From the NCBI GenBank assembly GCA_013203905.1, contig JABMPC010000071.1:1-33624 (forward strand): a stretch of 33,624 bases of DNA, in the 5' to 3' direction. Below are positions 32,275 through 33,624 of the stretch, one piece after another (position 1 is the first letter of the stretch; the number at the start of each line of letters is the position of its first letter). The notes below the pieces were generated by a model. The model was not told where the DNA came from. It made no database searches and worked only from the letters and a program-made list of their open reading frames with translations. A program made the position numbers and the translations under genes. Source of the stretch: Chlorobium sp. Lineage in GTDB: Bacteria; Bacteroidota; Chlorobiia; Chlorobiales; Chlorobiaceae.

Positions 32275-33624
32275 ATGGAATTCAGCCACATCACCATACA
32301 AGGTGCACGGGTACACAACCTCCGCAACATTTCACTCAACATCCCGCGCAACAGGTTTGTGGTCATTACCGGGCTCAGCGGCTCGGGAAAATCCAGCCTC
32401 GCCTTCGACACCATTTACGCCGAAGGCCAGAGACGATTCATGGAAACCCTCTCCCCCTATGCACGCCAGTACATCGGCAACATCGAGCGCCCCGATGTCG
32501 ACTTCATTGAAGGGCTCTCACCGGTCATCGCTATCGACCAGAAAAGCACCAGCCGCTCACCCCGTTCAACCGTCGGCACCATCACTGAAATTCACGACTT
32601 CGTACGGCTGCTCTTCGCAAAAGCCGGTCGCCGGTACGACCCCATAACCGGACAGATGCTCCAGAAACAGAGCGAAGAGAGCATTGTCGACTCCATCATG
32701 GCATTAGAGGAAGGCACAAAAATACAGATTCTCTCCCCCCTCGTTACAGGGAGAAAAGGCCACTACCGTGAACTCTTTGAACGGCTCATGCTCAAAGGGT
32801 GGTTGCGCGTCCGTATTGACGGCGAGTACCGCGAACTGGAAAAAAACATGCAGCTCGAGCGCTACAAAACCCACACCATAGACCTTGTTGTTGACCGCTT
32901 AGCCCTCGCCCCCGACCTTCGGGAACGCATATCCAAAGCAGTCACTCTTGCCATAGCCAACTCCGAACACCGTTCAACCCTCTCCTGCGACCCCCTCCAG
33001 CCGGAGATGAAAGAGATGGTCTTCAGCACCCGTTACGCATACTCGGACGGCTCCGTCCCCGTCGACACCCTGGCACCAAACCACTTCAGCTTCAACTCCC
33101 CCTTCGGCGCATGCCCCGAATGCAACGGCATTGGCGAACTCATGCAGCTTTCAGGGCAACTGATGGTCCCCGACCCCTCCCGCTCACTCAACGAAGGAGG
33201 GCTTGAGCCCCTCGGCAAACCCGGAAAACGAAACATCTGGCAAATCATCCGAGCCATCGCCCGTGAATTCAGCTTTAATCTCGACACCCCAATTGCCGAC
33301 ATTCCCGATGAAGCAAGAGAGATTCTACTCCACGGTTCAGGAAGCAGAACCTTTGATGTCACCTACAGCAACTCCGGACTTGATACATCCTATCCGCAGA
33401 AATTTCCCGGAGCCATTCCCTATGTTGAAGAGATCAGCAGCAACGCCTCCACCCCGAAAATCCGCGAATGGGCCGAAAGCTATATGGTCCGCATGCCATG
33501 CCCGGAGTGCGGCGGAGCAAGACTGCGCCGCGAAAGCCTGCTTGTAAAAATCAACGGCCTCAACATAGCCGAAACCGAATCGCTTCCCCTTCAGGAATGC
33601 CTCGACTTCTTCAGCACACTTGAA
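32275..33624 (+). CDS. uvrA: Excinuclease ABC subunit A, N-terminal half (partial)
   Basis: The first 450 residues of UvrA, the damage-recognition ATPase of nucleotide excision repair; the frame is open at the window edge. Visible: the first Walker [21 protein letters not shown] (about 33-52), [48 protein letters not shown], the CxxC zinc element CPECNGIG near residue 279, and [14 protein letters not shown] near residue 412, which precedes the signature region. The usual cysteine pair near residue 120 is replaced (YDPITGQML). The ATG at 32275 gives the normal N-terminus. The 144-bp gap to the divergent permease gene presumably holds promoters for both; none is obvious. Confidence 0.95.
   Translation, partial: MEFSHITIQGARVHNLRNISLNIPRNRFVVITGLSGSGKSSLAFDTIYAEGQRRFMETLSPYARQYIGNIERPDVDFIEGLSPVIAIDQKSTSRSPRSTVGTITEIHDFVRLLFAKAGRRYDPITGQMLQKQSEESIVDSIMALEEGTKIQILSPLVTGRKGHYRELFERLMLKGWLRVRIDGEYRELEKNMQLERYKTHTIDLVVDRLALAPDLRERISKAVTLAIANSEHRSTLSCDPLQPEMKEMVFSTRYAYSDGSVPVDTLAPNHFSFNSPFGACPECNGIGELMQLSGQLMVPDPSRSLNEGGLEPLGKPGKRNIWQIIRAIAREFSFNLDTPIADIPDEAREILLHGSGSRTFDVTYSNSGLDTSYPQKFPGAIPYVEEISSNASTPKIREWAESYMVRMPCPECGGARLRRESLLVKINGLNIAETESLPLQECLDFFSTLE

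Noticed and set aside
1-33624. Searched for CRISPR arrays, tRNA or rRNA genes, insertion sequences, phage genes, toxin-antitoxin pairs and defence systems
   Set aside because: No regularly spaced repeats, tRNA-like cloverleafs, transposase motifs or known defence domains were seen by reading. A tool-based search (tRNAscan, Infernal, HMMER) would be needed to exclude weak cases.

Overview
The window looks like a housekeeping stretch of a Gram-negative chromosome, most likely a green sulfur bacterium (Chlorobiaceae; Chlorobium/Pelodictyon type). The Gram-negative call rests on the lipid A genes (lpxC, lpxK) and an Omp85 outer-membrane protein. The Chlorobi/Bacteroidetes call rests on an LpxC-FabZ fusion protein, a LeuRS without zinc cysteines, and general protein character. 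No photosynthesis gene lies in the window, so the genus is an inference. Genes are dense and the longest gene-free stretch is about 247 bp (3562-3808). I found no rRNA, tRNA, CRISPR array, insertion sequence, integrase or phage gene.

Layout. 1-1829 (minus): an oligopeptide-type ABC ATPase followed, with an ATGA overlap, by sppA, which runs off the left edge. 1968-3561 (plus): rsmI and panC, overlapping. 3809-8521 (plus): pnp and leuS, separated by a strong intrinsic terminator. 8656-10665 (plus): acs, ending in a terminator shared with the convergent tspO (minus). 11406-13747 (plus): an inositol-phosphatase family gene and the lpxC-fabZ fusion. 13744-15644 (minus): yebC, ruvC, pgsA. 15763-19424 (plus): pheA and polA, overlapping by ATGA. 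19515-23406 (plus): an M23 peptidase, a DUF2795 protein, an Omp85 protein and rpe. 23438-27537 (minus): purD, a JAMM protease, an N-terminal-half carB and trpC. 27698-29348 (plus): a DUF374 acyltransferase and lpxK. 29367-29912 (minus): an isochorismatase-family hydrolase. 30027-31233 (plus): a membrane methyltransferase and elbB. 31225-32130 (minus): an orphan nucleoside-type ABC permease. 32275-33624 (plus): the first half of uvrA, which runs off the right edge.

Common themes. Envelope biogenesis is spread across lpxC-fabZ, lpxK, the DUF374 acyltransferase, pgsA, the Omp85 protein and the M23 peptidase. Nucleic-acid maintenance is covered by ruvC, polA, uvrA and pnp. Precursor synthesis is covered by panC, pheA, trpC, carB, purD and rpe.

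I did not find a convincing new multi-gene system. The observations most worth following are the half-length carB, a JAMM protease inside a biosynthetic gene string, a hairpin in the pnp leader, a perfect 10-bp inverted repeat between yebC and pheA, and a tiny ORF behind a full AGGAGG. Many genes here have no clear Shine-Dalgarno sequence, so start sites were chosen mainly from protein family N-termini.
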